Shown here one piece after another: positions 50,669-59,421 of a stretch of DNA of 64,000 nucleotides. The DNA lies in contig OY759762.1 of NCBI GenBank assembly GCA_963662645.2, positions 2,480,001 to 2,544,000 on the forward strand, written 5' to 3'. The DNA is from Aldehydirespirator sp963662645 (GTDB taxonomy: Bacteria; Actinomycetota; Acidimicrobiia; Acidimicrobiales; Aldehydirespiratoraceae). The notes beneath the pieces were generated by a model. It made no database searches and was not told where the DNA came from. It saw only the letters and a program-made list of their open reading frames with translations. The translations under genes were made by a program, and so were the position numbers. Each line of letters opens with the position of its first letter. Positions within the stretch are counted from its first letter, which is position 1.

Positions 50669-50907
50669 GACTGCCTCCGTTGTTCCCGCGTTGTACTGTA
50701 CGCTCCATGCTAGCCGCCCGGCCAGCCAACGACAACCTGTGGGGAACAACCCAGGAACAACGATGCCAGCGAGCAAGCCGGGCAGAGTCGGTGGTCGCCC
50801 TCTCGCCATAACCGCAAGGGGCGGCGGGCGAGCTTGGGATCCTGGCACCTGTCAGTGGGCTACCGGGATGGGGCTTGGCTTGAACTGCTCAAAGATCACC
50901 AACTGCG

Positions 50908-50992
50908 CGGAGGGTATGGGATTTGAACCCATGGAGGCTCTCGCCTCACACGCTTTCCAAGCGTGCCCATTCGGCCGCTCTGGCAACCCTCC
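50908..50992 (-). tRNA. tRNA-Ser (anticodon GGA)
   Basis: An 85-nt class II tRNA on the minus strand: acceptor GGAGGGT/ACCCTCC, G discriminator, T-loop GGTTCAAATCC, long variable arm. The anticodon stem ACGC(T)/(A)GCGT closes a loop ttGGAaa. Lies between the island's GTPase gene and the SRP RNA gene, a classical boundary for genomic islands. Confidence 0.92.
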
Positions 50993-51099
50993 CCGATCCC
51001 GGTACCGTCGAGCCGGGACCCAGTGAGCCCCAGCCCCGGGGCAGCGGGTCCGGACCCGCGAGGGTATCGTGTGCGGCGTCAGCGCCCGCTTCGGGGTGT

Positions 51100-51201
51100 G
51101 ACGGCCGGGTCCTGTGCAACGGGTTCCTGTGAACCGGGTCAGGGCCGGAAGGCAGCAGCTCTCAGCAGATCCTCCCGGGTGCCGCAGACAGCCTGGCCGT
51201 C
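51100..51201 (+). ncRNA. ffs: Signal recognition particle 4.5S RNA
   Basis: About 102 nt with complementary ends (GACGGCC / GGCCGTC) and the invariant SRP domain IV core GGTCAGGGCCGGAAGGCAGCAGC, where the asymmetric GGAA tetraloop hairpin binds Ffh. Location between tRNA-Ser and dnaX is the common actinobacterial one. Confidence 0.9.
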
Positions 51202-51344
51202 ACTCCCGGGAGCGGGCGCGGCTCGCCCAATCGGGCAAGGCACGGGTTCCCGGCAGCGGGCGCCGCTGGGCCGATCGGTTAGGGCATGGATTCCGGGCGC
51301 GGGCGCCCGCACGCTGTCATAGTCCACGTCTAGAGTCCTCCCCG

Positions 51345-53444
51345 GTGGCCTACCAGTCCCTATACCGCCGCTACCGGCCCCAGAAGTTCTCCGAGATCAA
51401 GGGCCAGGACCATGTCGTGCGGGCCCTTCAGACGGCCGTGCGCACCGGCAAAGTCGGCCACGCCTACCTGCTGCACGGACCCAGGGGCAGCGGCAAGACC
51501 TCCACCGCCCGCGTGCTGGCCAAGGCGCTGAACTGCACCCTCCTGGGCGACGACGGCGAGCCGTGCTGCGAATGCGAGTCCTGCCTGTCGATCCAGGAGG
51601 GCCGCTCGTTCGATCTTCAGGAACTAGACGCCGCCTCCAACAACAAGGTCGACGACATGCGGGGCCTCCTCGAGCGGGTCAACCTGACATCGCCGGGCCG
51701 GGCCAAGGTGTACCTGCTCGACGAGGTCCACATGCTCACCGCGGGCGCCGAGAACGCGCTGCTCAAGACCCTGGAGGAACCCCCCGACCATGTGACATGG
51801 GTGCTGGCCACTACCGAGCCCCACAAGGTCGTGCACACCATCCGCAGCCGCTGCCAGGTGTTCGAGCTCGGCCTGGTAGCCGCCGACACCATGTCGGACC
51901 ATCTCCGTTGCGTCGTCGCCGATGCCGAGTTGGACGTGGACGGCGAGGCCATCGACCATGCGGTGGCTGCCGGTGGGGGTTCGGTACGCGACAGCCTGAC
52001 CGCGCTTGAGCGAGTCGTTGCCGGCGGTGGCACCACCGAGCTCGACTCCTCGACCGACGCCATTCTCAACGCTCTGGCCGAAGGTGACCGCGCCGCCGCG
52101 CTCTCCGCGGTGGGCGACGCCGTGGGCCGGGGGCGGGATCCCCGCACGATCGGCGAGGTGGTGCTGGCCGGGCTGCGCGACGCCTTCCTCACCGCGATGG
52201 CCGATCCGCCGCCCCGGATGTCGGAGCACGAACGGGCCAGAGCCGCCGATCTCGCCGACCGCATGGCGCCGGCTACCATCACCAGGGCTCTGGAAACGCT
52301 CGGCCGCGCCCTCATCGACATGCGTCAGGCGCCCGACCCGAGGATCGACATAGAGGTGGCGTTGATGCGGCTCTGCCACCCGGACGAGGACCGGACCCTC
52401 GAAGCGCTTGCCCAGCGGATCCGGCAATTGGAAGCCCGCCTAGACGTCTCTCCGGTCCCCACCGCTTCGGGATCGGCATCCCCGTCCTCGGTTCCCTCGG
52501 CACCGGAATCGGTATCCCCGACCCCCGCTTCGGCGTCTAGGGCGTCGGCGTCTACGGAATCTGCACATCCGGCAGCGCCATCTCCGGAGAGGGTCGGGGA
52601 GACGTCCGTCGCTGCGGTCGGCCCGACCCCTTCGAGCCGTCCCGCTGAGGCGGCCAGACGGGCCTTGTCCGAGCATCGATCCGCAGCCGCGGCACGAAAG
52701 GGCACAGCCGCCCCGGCCGGATCGACAGCACCCCCGCCCGGCCCGGCCCCTCCGCCACCCCCGGTATCGGTGCCCGACCTGGCGGCGATGCATCCGAAGA
52801 CGCCTACAGAAGTGGTGGAGTGGGCCCGCCTGCATCTGGGCCTGGACCGGTCGTTCGTGGTGGCCAGGGCGCTGGATCTTCAACCCGACAAGGATCGTCG
52901 GCGTGACCTCGCCCAGCTTCAAGCCCTCTGGGAGGACCTCGTGGCCCATGCGGCCAAGCCCACGGTCGACGTCGGCGCACCAGCACTAGAGTCCTCGGTC
53001 CTCGGAGACTCAGGTCCGGCTGAGGCTGGTTCGGCCGGGTCCGGCGGCGCGTTGGCTAAGGCTGGTCCGGCTGGGTCGGGCAGCGCGTTGGCTGAGGCTG
53101 GTCCGGCTGGGTCGCAAGGCGCGTTGGCTGAGGCTGGTTCGGCCGGGTCGGGCGGCGCGTCGGTGGTGGCGGAGGCAGACCCGTATGGGGACGCGGCGGT
53201 CGCGTCTGCGTCGTCCGACCGTGTCGCTCCCGGTCCTGCCGGAGAGGCCGACGCGCCAGCAGAGGACGCCGAGACCGTCGACGGCTTCGACCTCGCCGAC
53301 CTGGATGACCTGGTCGAGGCCCCCAGCCACGCTTACGACATCGAACAGAAGATCAAGGCCACATTCCCCGGCGCACAGCTCACCGTCCTGCCTGAACCCA
53401 CCGGCGACGACACCGGCGGCGAAGACCAGAGGCCAAGCGGATAG
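51345..53444 (+). CDS. dnaX: DNA polymerase III subunit gamma/tau
   Basis: A 699-residue clamp-loader subunit. Walker A GPRGSGKTST (45-54), the zinc-binding cysteines C64, C74, C77, C80, LLDEVHML, TTEPHKV (sensor 1) and the lid domain are standard. GTG 51345 (VAYQSLYRRYRPQKF) is the conserved start. The C-terminal half is Ala/Pro/Ser-rich and contains four tandem 12-residue repeats (53019-53162). recR follows after 10 bp without the ybaB gene usually found between them. Confidence 0.95.
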   Translation: MAYQSLYRRYRPQKFSEIKGQDHVVRALQTAVRTGKVGHAYLLHGPRGSGKTSTARVLAKALNCTLLGDDGEPCCECESCLSIQEGRSFDLQELDAASNNKVDDMRGLLERVNLTSPGRAKVYLLDEVHMLTAGAENALLKTLEEPPDHVTWVLATTEPHKVVHTIRSRCQVFELGLVAADTMSDHLRCVVADAELDVDGEAIDHAVAAGGGSVRDSLTALERVVAGGGTTELDSSTDAILNALAEGDRAAALSAVGDAVGRGRDPRTIGEVVLAGLRDAFLTAMADPPPRMSEHERARAADLADRMAPATITRALETLGRALIDMRQAPDPRIDIEVALMRLCHPDEDRTLEALAQRIRQLEARLDVSPVPTASGSASPSSVPSAPESVSPTPASASRASASTESAHPAAPSPERVGETSVAAVGPTPSSRPAEAARRALSEHRSAAAARKGTAAPAGSTAPPPGPAPPPPPVSVPDLAAMHPKTPTEVVEWARLHLGLDRSFVVARALDLQPDKDRRRDLAQLQALWEDLVAHAAKPTVDVGAPALESSVLGDSGPAEAGSAGSGGALAKAGPAGSGSALAEAGPAGSQGALAEAGSAGSGGASVVAEADPYGDAAVASASSDRVAPGPAGEADAPAEDAETVDGFDLADLDDLVEAPSHAYDIEQKIKATFPGAQLTVLPEPTGDDTGGEDQRPSG
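53019..53162 (+). repeat. Four 36-bp tandem repeats in dnaX
   Basis: Units at 53019, 53055, 53091 and 53127 code for AEAGPAGSGSAL-like 12-mers in the tau tail. In frame, so copy-number changes would be tolerated. Confidence 0.85.
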
Positions 53445-53454
53445 AAGGCGCGAG

Positions 53455-54063
53455 ATGAGCTACTCGAGAGCGGTTCAGGAGCTGATCGATCAACTCGGAC
53501 GGCTTCCCGGCATCGGGCCCAAGTCGGCTCAGCGAGTGGCGTTCTTCCTGCTGAGGTCGCCGGCCGAGGACGCCAATCGACTGGCCCGGGCAATCTCGGA
53601 CGCCAAGGAGAAGGTGTCCTACTGCCCTCGCTGCTTCAACCTGGCCGAGCAGGGGGGCGAATGCCCGGTCTGCCGCGATCCCAAGCGCAACCCGAGACTC
53701 GTCTGTGTAGTGGAGGACGCCCAGGACGTGGTGGCGGTCGAGCGCACCGGTGAGTTCGAGGGCCGCTACCACGTGCTTCAGGGAGCGTTCAGCCCGATCG
53801 ACGGCGTCGGCGTCGACCAGCTGCGCATCAAGGAACTGCTGACCCGGGTGATCGACGAGGACATCGAGGAGGTGATCGTGGCCACCAACCCCAATCTGGA
53901 GGGTGAGGCGACCGCAATGCTGGTCCACAAGTACCTCAAGCCCGCCGGCGTGCAGGTGACCCGCATCGCCAGCGGCCTGCCCGTGGGCGGCGATCTCGAG
54001 TACGCCGACGAGCTCACCCTGGGACGGGCCTTCGAGGGTCGCCGGTCGCTCGACGGAGCCTGA
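53455..54063 (+). CDS. recR: Recombination mediator RecR
   Basis: A 202-residue protein with an N-terminal helix-hairpin-helix (LPGIGPKSAQRVAFFLL), a C4 zinc finger (C57, C60, C70, C73) and a Toprim domain (VVEDAQDVVAVE). Works with RecF/RecO to load RecA. ATG 53455 lies 10 bp after dnaX. Confidence 0.95.
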   Translation: MSYSRAVQELIDQLGRLPGIGPKSAQRVAFFLLRSPAEDANRLARAISDAKEKVSYCPRCFNLAEQGGECPVCRDPKRNPRLVCVVEDAQDVVAVERTGEFEGRYHVLQGAFSPIDGVGVDQLRIKELLTRVIDEDIEEVIVATNPNLEGEATAMLVHKYLKPAGVQVTRIASGLPVGGDLEYADELTLGRAFEGRRSLDGA

Positions 54064-54187
54064 ACTCCCGGCTGCCTTCATCGTGCTGTCCGGCATATGC
54101 CCAAGAAGGCGCGATGAGACTCCGAAGAGCGGTTGCCTGAGCTCCGATGATCGCGAGCCGGCTCAAGTCGGCCGGTAGATTGCGGCG

Positions 54188-54586
54188 ATGCTCACCGAGA
54201 TCGACCATGTGGCTATCGCCGTCCGGGATCTCGACGCGGCGATCGACTGGTACCGGGAGGCTCTGGGTGCCGAGGTCGAGCACCGCGAAGTGGTGGAGCG
54301 TGACGGAGTGGAGGAGGCCCTGCTCGCGGTGGCCGAGAGCTACGTGCAGCTGTTGTCGGCCACCCGAGACGACTCGCCGGTGGCCAAGTTTCTAGACAAG
54401 CGGGGCGAGGGCCTGCACCATGTGGGCTACCGGGTGGACGACTGCGCGGCCGCGCTGGCAGCCATGGTCGAGGCAGGGGCTACGCCCATAGACGCAACCC
54501 CGAGGCCGGGCAGCCGCAACACCACCATTGCGTTCATCCACCCCAAGGGGTCGTTCGGCACCCTGATCGAGCTGGTCGAGGAGTAG
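54188..54586 (+). CDS. mce: Methylmalonyl-CoA epimerase
   Basis: A 132-residue glyoxalase/VOC-fold protein. Metal ligands H7 (EIDHVAIAV), H77/H78 (GLHHVGYRV) and the terminal Glu (LIELVEE) are in place. Interconverts (R)- and (S)-methylmalonyl-CoA, linking propionyl-CoA to succinyl-CoA; it would serve the propionyl-CoA from the CoA-ester lyases in this window. Confidence 0.85.
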   Translation: MLTEIDHVAIAVRDLDAAIDWYREALGAEVEHREVVERDGVEEALLAVAESYVQLLSATRDDSPVAKFLDKRGEGLHHVGYRVDDCAAALAAMVEAGATPIDATPRPGSRNTTIAFIHPKGSFGTLIELVEE

Positions 54587-54599
54587 CGGGGTCGGCGCG

Positions 54600-55463
54600 G
54601 TGCTGGTGCATCTGATCGACGGCACCTACGAGCTCTTCCGCTACCACTACGCCAAGTCGAACCGGGACCCGCGCCGGGGCGCCCAGCGCGGCGTGCTCAA
54701 CTCGATGCTCGACCTGCTGTCCGACGGCGCCACCCACATCGGCATCGCCACCGACCACGTGATCGAGTCGTTCCGCAACGAGATGCTGGCCGGCTACAAG
54801 GACGGCAGCGGCGTGGACCCCGACCTCAAGGCCCAGTTCCCCGAAGTCCAGGAGCTGCTTGAGCTGGCCGGGTTCGCGGTGTGGCCCCAGATCGAGCACG
54901 AGGCCGACGACGGGCTGGCGTCGGCCGCGGCAATCGCCGCCGGCGACCCGCGGGTGGAGCAGGTCGTGATCTGCACGCCCGACAAGGACTTGGCCCAGTG
55001 CGTGACTGCCGACGCCCGGGTGGTGCAGTACGACCGCCGCAAGCGCGTGTTCTACGACCACGCCGGGGTGGTGGAGAAGTTCGGTGTTCCCCCTGCGTCC
55101 ATCCCCGACTATCTCGGCTTGGTGGGCGACGCCGCCGATGGGTTCCCGGGCCTGCCCGGATGGGGGGCTAAGTCGGCGGCCACGCTGCTGGCCCGCTACG
55201 GCCACATCACCTCCATCCCGTTCGACTCCGCTGAGTGGGACGTGCAGGTCAGGGGCGCAGCCAAGCTCGCAGCCGCCCTGCGGGACAACTTCGAGGATGC
55301 GCTGCTCTATCGCCGCATCGCCACCGTCGAGCTCGGCGCGCCGGTGTCGGCCACCGTCGACGAGATGGAGTGGAGCGGCCCGCGTCCCGGATTCGAACAG
55401 CGGTGCGGCGAGTTGGGTGCAGAGCGGCTCGCAGAACGGGCCCGAGAACTCGCCCGGCCCTAA
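54600..55463 (+). CDS. 5'-3' exonuclease / flap endonuclease-like protein
   Basis: A 287-residue stand-alone homologue of the PolA 5' nuclease domain: LIDGTYELFRYHYA, EADDGLASAAAIAA, the acidic cluster TPDKDLAQ, then GDAADGFPGLPGWGAKSAATLL (H3TH). Removes RNA primers or flaps. GTG 54600 start, 13 bp after the epimerase gene, so co-transcribed. Confidence 0.83.
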   Translation: MLVHLIDGTYELFRYHYAKSNRDPRRGAQRGVLNSMLDLLSDGATHIGIATDHVIESFRNEMLAGYKDGSGVDPDLKAQFPEVQELLELAGFAVWPQIEHEADDGLASAAAIAAGDPRVEQVVICTPDKDLAQCVTADARVVQYDRRKRVFYDHAGVVEKFGVPPASIPDYLGLVGDAADGFPGLPGWGAKSAATLLARYGHITSIPFDSAEWDVQVRGAAKLAAALRDNFEDALLYRRIATVELGAPVSATVDEMEWSGPRPGFEQRCGELGAERLAERARELARP

Positions 55464-55525
55464 GAATCGGGAGCTGTCGACGCCGGCTTGGGCCTCGAGC
55501 GCTGCCAGTTCGCGGCCTGGCGGCG

Positions 55526-56581
55526 CTAGGCGGAGAGAACCTCGCTGAGGCCGATCGCGGCGGGGACCTCGACCTGGTCGAAGCGGCAGGAGTCGGGCGT
55601 GCGGTCCGGTCGCCAGCGCACGAAGCGGGTGGTGCCCCGGAAGCGGCCGTTGAGCATGGCCTCGTACTTCACCTCCGCGACCAGTTCCAGCCGCAGCGGC
55701 ACCCAGGGCTGCTGCTGGCGCTGGCCGGACCACCGGTTCGGAGTGCCGGGCATCACCGCGCCCTCGTGGTGGGCCGCGGGATCCATCCATTCGGCCCACG
55801 GGTGCTCGCGGGGGTTCTCCATGATGTGAGGGGCCAGCTCGTCGAGCAGCTCGCGGCGGCGCTGGGCGGTGAAGCTGGCCGCCACCCCGCAGTGGTGCAG
55901 GTTGCCGGAGTCGTCGTGCATGCCCACCACCAGCGAGCCCACGCCCTCGCCGTCGACGTGCATACGGAAGCCGGCCACGGCCACATCGACGGTGCGGGTG
56001 TGCTTGACCTTGAACTGGGTCCGCTTGTTGGGCTCGTAGACCCCGCCGCGCGGCTTGGCGATGAGGCCGTCGAGCCCCGCGCCCTCGAAGCGCTCGTACC
56101 AGTCCCGGGCCAGGTCCCGGTCGAGCGTGGAGGGTGCCAGATGGATCGGGGCCTCGAACGCTCCCGCCATCGCCTCCAGCACCGCTCTCCGATCCCGGAA
56201 CGGTTCGGCCATTAGATCGGTGTCGGCCGCGGCTAGCACATCGAAGGCGATGAACTCGGCCGGGGTCTCGGCCGCCAGCCGGTTGATCCGGCTCTCGGCC
56301 GGATGGATCCGCTGTTGCAGGGCGTCGAATCCGAGACGGTCGTCAATGGGCACGATGATTTCGCCGTCGACCACCGCCCGGGGCGGCAGCGCAGCCTTCA
56401 GCGGTTCGATCAACTCCGGGAAGTAGCGGGTGAGGGGCCGCTCGTTGCGGCTACCCAGCTCCACCTCATCTCCGTCGCGGAACACGATGCATCGGAAGCC
56501 GTCCCACTTCGGCTCGAAGGCCAGGTCGCCGTCGGGGATCCCGCTCACGGCCTTGGCCAGCATAGGCCTCACCGGCGGCAT
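55526..56581 (-). CDS. ATP-dependent DNA ligase (LigC/LigD-ligase type)
   Basis: A 351-residue ATP-dependent ligase without polymerase or nuclease domains. The adenylated lysine is K25 in EPKWDGFR; DGEIIV, FDVLA, GLIAKP and KVKHTRTVDVAV are motifs III to V. The C-terminal OB-fold is complete. Such enzymes act in non-homologous end joining or base excision repair. ATG 56581 follows a GTG; longer upstream reading is not ligase-like. Confidence 0.88.
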   Translation of the reverse strand: MPPVRPMLAKAVSGIPDGDLAFEPKWDGFRCIVFRDGDEVELGSRNERPLTRYFPELIEPLKAALPPRAVVDGEIIVPIDDRLGFDALQQRIHPAESRINRLAAETPAEFIAFDVLAAADTDLMAEPFRDRRAVLEAMAGAFEAPIHLAPSTLDRDLARDWYERFEGAGLDGLIAKPRGGVYEPNKRTQFKVKHTRTVDVAVAGFRMHVDGEGVGSLVVGMHDDSGNLHHCGVAASFTAQRRRELLDELAPHIMENPREHPWAEWMDPAAHHEGAVMPGTPNRWSGQRQQQPWVPLRLELVAEVKYEAMLNGRFRGTTRFVRWRPDRTPDSCRFDQVEVPAAIGLSEVLSA

Positions 56582-56671
56582 CACAGGGAGGTCCACAACG
56601 CTGAGCCTACGGGGCCGTTCTTGACGCAGTAGTGCGCGCGGCCGTCCGGCAGCGCCGGGACGCTGCCTACC

Positions 56672-57820
56672 ATGGCTGGCATGAGCACAGACATCCGCCC
56701 CTTCACCGTCTCCGTGGCCGACGACGAGATCGACGACCTCAAGGACCGGCTGGCCCGCACCCGCTGGCCCGAGGCCGAAGTCGTCGACGACTGGTCCCAG
56801 GGCATCCCCCTGGCGTACTTGAGGGAGGTCTGCGAGTACTGGCGAGACGGCTACGACTGGCGGCGCTGCGAGGCCGCCATCAACGCCCGGCCCAACTTCA
56901 TCACTGAGATCGACGGTCTCGACATCCACTTCCAGCACATCCGCTCGGCCCACGACGGTGCGCTGCCGATGATCGTCACCCACGGCTGGCCCGGCTCGGT
57001 GCTGGAGTTCACCCAGATCATCGACCCGCTCGTCGATCCGACGTCACACGGCGGGGGAGAGTCAGACGCCTTCCACCTGGTGCTGCCGTCGCTGCCCGGC
57101 TACGGGTTCAGTGCCAAGCCCTCGGCGTCGGGCACGGGCGTGGAGCACATCGCCACCATGTGGGACGAGCTGATGGGCCGCCTCGGCTACGACAGCTACG
57201 TGGCCCAGGGCGGCGACTGGGGATCGGCGGTGACCACCCACATCGGCATGCAGAACCTGGGGCACTGCCGGGCCATCCACACCAACATGCCGGTGGCCGG
57301 GCCGACCAAGGAGTCGATGGCCGACTTGACGGCCAAGGAGCAGGCCGCGCTGGAGTCGATGGGCTACTACGACAAGTGGGACTCCGGCTACTCCAAGCAG
57401 CAGTCGAGCCGGCCCCAGACCATCGGCTACAGTCTGGTGGACTCGCCCGCGGGCCTGGCCGGTTGGATCCTCGAGAAGTTCTGGTCTTGGAGCGACCGCA
57501 GCGCCCACCCCGAGGACTACTTCAGCCGCGACGCGCTGCTGGACAACGTGTCGCTGTACTGGTTCACCGCCACGGGTGCCTCCTCGGGCCGGCTTTACTG
57601 GGAGAGCTTCGGCAGCTTCGCAGGCGATGAGGTGGAGATTCCCTCCGCGTGCAGCATCTTCCCCAACGAAGTCTTCCGGGCCAGCAGGCGCTGGGCCGAG
57701 AAGCGCTACACCGACATCCGCTACTGGAACGAGCCCGAGGTGGGCGGCCACTTCGCCGCGTTCGAGCAGCCCGAGCTGTTCGTGGCCGAGATGCGCGCCG
57801 CCTTCGCCTGGATGCGCTGA
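56672..57820 (+). CDS. Epoxide hydrolase (EHN-type alpha/beta hydrolase)
   Basis: A 382-residue epoxide hydrolase with the N-terminal EHN extension (RPFTVSVADDEIDDLKDRLARTRWP), oxyanion HGWPGS (104-109), nucleophile D182 (GGDWGS) and catalytic His in VGGHFAAFEQPE near 360. Hydrolyses epoxides to diols; substrate unknown. ATG 56681 is an alternative start. Confidence 0.87.
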   Translation: MAGMSTDIRPFTVSVADDEIDDLKDRLARTRWPEAEVVDDWSQGIPLAYLREVCEYWRDGYDWRRCEAAINARPNFITEIDGLDIHFQHIRSAHDGALPMIVTHGWPGSVLEFTQIIDPLVDPTSHGGGESDAFHLVLPSLPGYGFSAKPSASGTGVEHIATMWDELMGRLGYDSYVAQGGDWGSAVTTHIGMQNLGHCRAIHTNMPVAGPTKESMADLTAKEQAALESMGYYDKWDSGYSKQQSSRPQTIGYSLVDSPAGLAGWILEKFWSWSDRSAHPEDYFSRDALLDNVSLYWFTATGASSGRLYWESFGSFAGDEVEIPSACSIFPNEVFRASRRWAEKRYTDIRYWNEPEVGGHFAAFEQPELFVAEMRAAFAWMR

Positions 57821-57841
57821 CCCGCCCGGCCCGTCGCCGGG

Positions 57842-57888
57842 GAATTGGCAGCGCTTTGCACGGTATGCGTGCGTGTTGCTGCCAATTC
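57842..57888. repeat. GAATTGGCAGC hairpin repeat, copy 3
   Basis: Arms GAATTGGCAGC / GCTGCCAATTC with inner GCACG...CGTGC. Lies between the convergent epoxide hydrolase and DUF1214 genes and probably terminates both. Confidence 0.8.
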
Positions 57889-57912
57889 GAGTGCGAGGCT
57901 GGTTGCGGCGGG

Positions 57913-57959
57913 GAATTGGCAGCGTTTTGCACGGTATGCGTGCATCTTGCTGCCAATTC
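57913..57959. repeat. GAATTGGCAGC hairpin repeat, copy 4
   Basis: Nearly identical to copy 3 (only a few differences over 47 bp) and in the same orientation, 71 bp downstream. Ends 9 bp before the DUF1214 stop codon. Confidence 0.8.
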
Positions 57960-57967
57960 CGGATGGG

Positions 57968-59053
57968 TCAGCGGTTGACGCTGATCACCCGAACTTCGGG
58001 TTCGACGTCTTCGGCGGCCTGGTTCCAGCGCAGGCCGATGGCGCCGAAGCGGTGCCCGTCGGTGGTCATCCAGTTCCCGAAGCCGGGATCGGCAGCCGCC
58101 ACCACGATGCGCACCGAGCCGTCGGGCTCGTAGGCAGCGGTGCGCTTGTTGACGGTCACCGGCAGCCGTCGGTAGTCGAGGCTCTCCATCCAGCGGTTGT
58201 CCACCTGAAAGTTCCAGTAGAAGCACTCCGGCGGGGTGAACTCGATCAGCAGGGCCTCGCCGTCGTCGAGGTCGTAGGCGCCGTGGCGGAAGATCTGGTT
58301 GGGGTCGCCCCAGGCGCCCTGCATGGGCCCGGCCTCCAGCGTCAAACCGTTGCGGGCCTTGGTGCCGAGATCGTCCACCCATCCGCTGAAGACCGTCGAG
58401 CATCCGGCCACGAACGCGGCCGCCGACTCCAGGGCCTTCCCGAGCCGCTCTGCCGACAGCGGCGGGGGAAGGTCGTCGTGGTCCAGGCATTCGATCTGCA
58501 CCGAGACCGGCACCTCGCTGTCGCGGTCCAGGAAGAACTGCCGGATCGCGATGAGGCTCGGCTCGGGGCTGGTCTGCAGCCAGTTGTCGCCCCGGCGCTG
58601 GGGCCCGACGAAAATCTCGAAGCGGCCATCGTCGTCGACGAGGAGGTCCCCTCCGTGCAGGAAGCCGGCCCGGCCGAGGCGTTCCTGGCCCGTGCCGTAG
58701 TTGCCGGTGAAGGCGGTGAACGACAAGTAGTGCACCGTGCCCCGGTGACCGGAGATGCGGTAGTTGAGCCGGCCGTCGATGTTGCCCGACATGTAGAGCG
58801 AGTCGGGGTTGTCCGAGCCGATCTTGACCTGGTCGGGCATGGCGGTGAGCACCGGGAAGCGCCCATCGCCGGTTTCCATCGAGCTGTAGAGCCCGCCCCG
58901 GGCCAGCCGGCTCAGGTGCCGGTAGCCCTCGATCCGGTCCAGGTCACAGGTGGACCGTTCCTGCACCAGGTCGCCGGCGGCCTTGAGGGCGTCGCAGAAC
59001 TCCGCCCAGGCCCGCCCCGACACCACGCTGTCGTAGTTGTTGCTGTTGGCCAT
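57968..59053 (-). CDS. DUF1214 domain-containing protein
   Basis: A 361-residue soluble protein. GLYSSMETGDGRFPVLTA, YMSGNIDGRLNYRISGHRG and the C-terminal FYWNFQVDNRWMESLDYR with PDGSVRIVVAAADPG belong to the DUF1214 family, which is frequent in mycobacteria and Acidimicrobiia and lacks a known activity. ATG 59053 (MANSNN) is chosen; 59065 is open too. Confidence 0.7.
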   Translation of the reverse strand: MANSNNYDSVVSGRAWAEFCDALKAAGDLVQERSTCDLDRIEGYRHLSRLARGGLYSSMETGDGRFPVLTAMPDQVKIGSDNPDSLYMSGNIDGRLNYRISGHRGTVHYLSFTAFTGNYGTGQERLGRAGFLHGGDLLVDDDGRFEIFVGPQRRGDNWLQTSPEPSLIAIRQFFLDRDSEVPVSVQIECLDHDDLPPPLSAERLGKALESAAAFVAGCSTVFSGWVDDLGTKARNGLTLEAGPMQGAWGDPNQIFRHGAYDLDDGEALLIEFTPPECFYWNFQVDNRWMESLDYRRLPVTVNKRTAAYEPDGSVRIVVAAADPGFGNWMTTDGHRFGAIGLRWNQAAEDVEPEVRVISVNR

Positions 59054-59065
59054 CCCCGTATGCAA

Positions 59066-59218
59066 TCAGCGCTTCAGAGAAGCGGCTACCTGGCCCGCCG
59101 GGGCGGGTGCGACCCACACCGGGGCCAGCTCCAGGGTGGCCAGCAACTCGGTAACCCTGCCCTTGATGCTGTCGCGGATTCTCCGCACGGTCCCGATTCG
59201 GCGAGGTGGTCGGGCCAT
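59066..59218 (-). CDS. Small basic hypothetical protein
   Basis: A 50-codon frame from ATG 59218 to TGA 59066: basic N-terminus (MARPPRRIGTVRRIRDSIKG) and a hydrophobic second half (ELLATLELAPVWVAPAPAG). It ends 12 bp before the DUF1214 start on the same strand, and third positions are G/C-rich as in real genes here. No homologue recognised; it may be non-coding. Confidence 0.35.
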   Translation of the reverse strand: MARPPRRIGTVRRIRDSIKGRVTELLATLELAPVWVAPAPAGQVAASLKR

Positions 59219-59421
59219 TGGATCGACTGTCAGGACGGAGTCAGGCTTTGCCGATAGCTGGTGAGACGGTCATTGCTGTGGGAAAACAGTTGGTTGACGC
59301 CGAGCAAAATCTTGGAACCGTCGCTCGCCCAACCGGCAAACTAAGCGGACGACGGCCGATGCCGGACCTTCGCCTCACGACCAACACACACGATCCCGCT
59401 AGGGAGGACCCAGGAGGGACC

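Noticed and set aside
50669..50848. N-terminal extension of the large GTPase to 50848
   Set aside because: The added ~60 residues are Pro/Gly-rich, run towards the tRNA leader and lack any ribosome-binding site; ATG 50668 gives the conserved-looking N-terminus.
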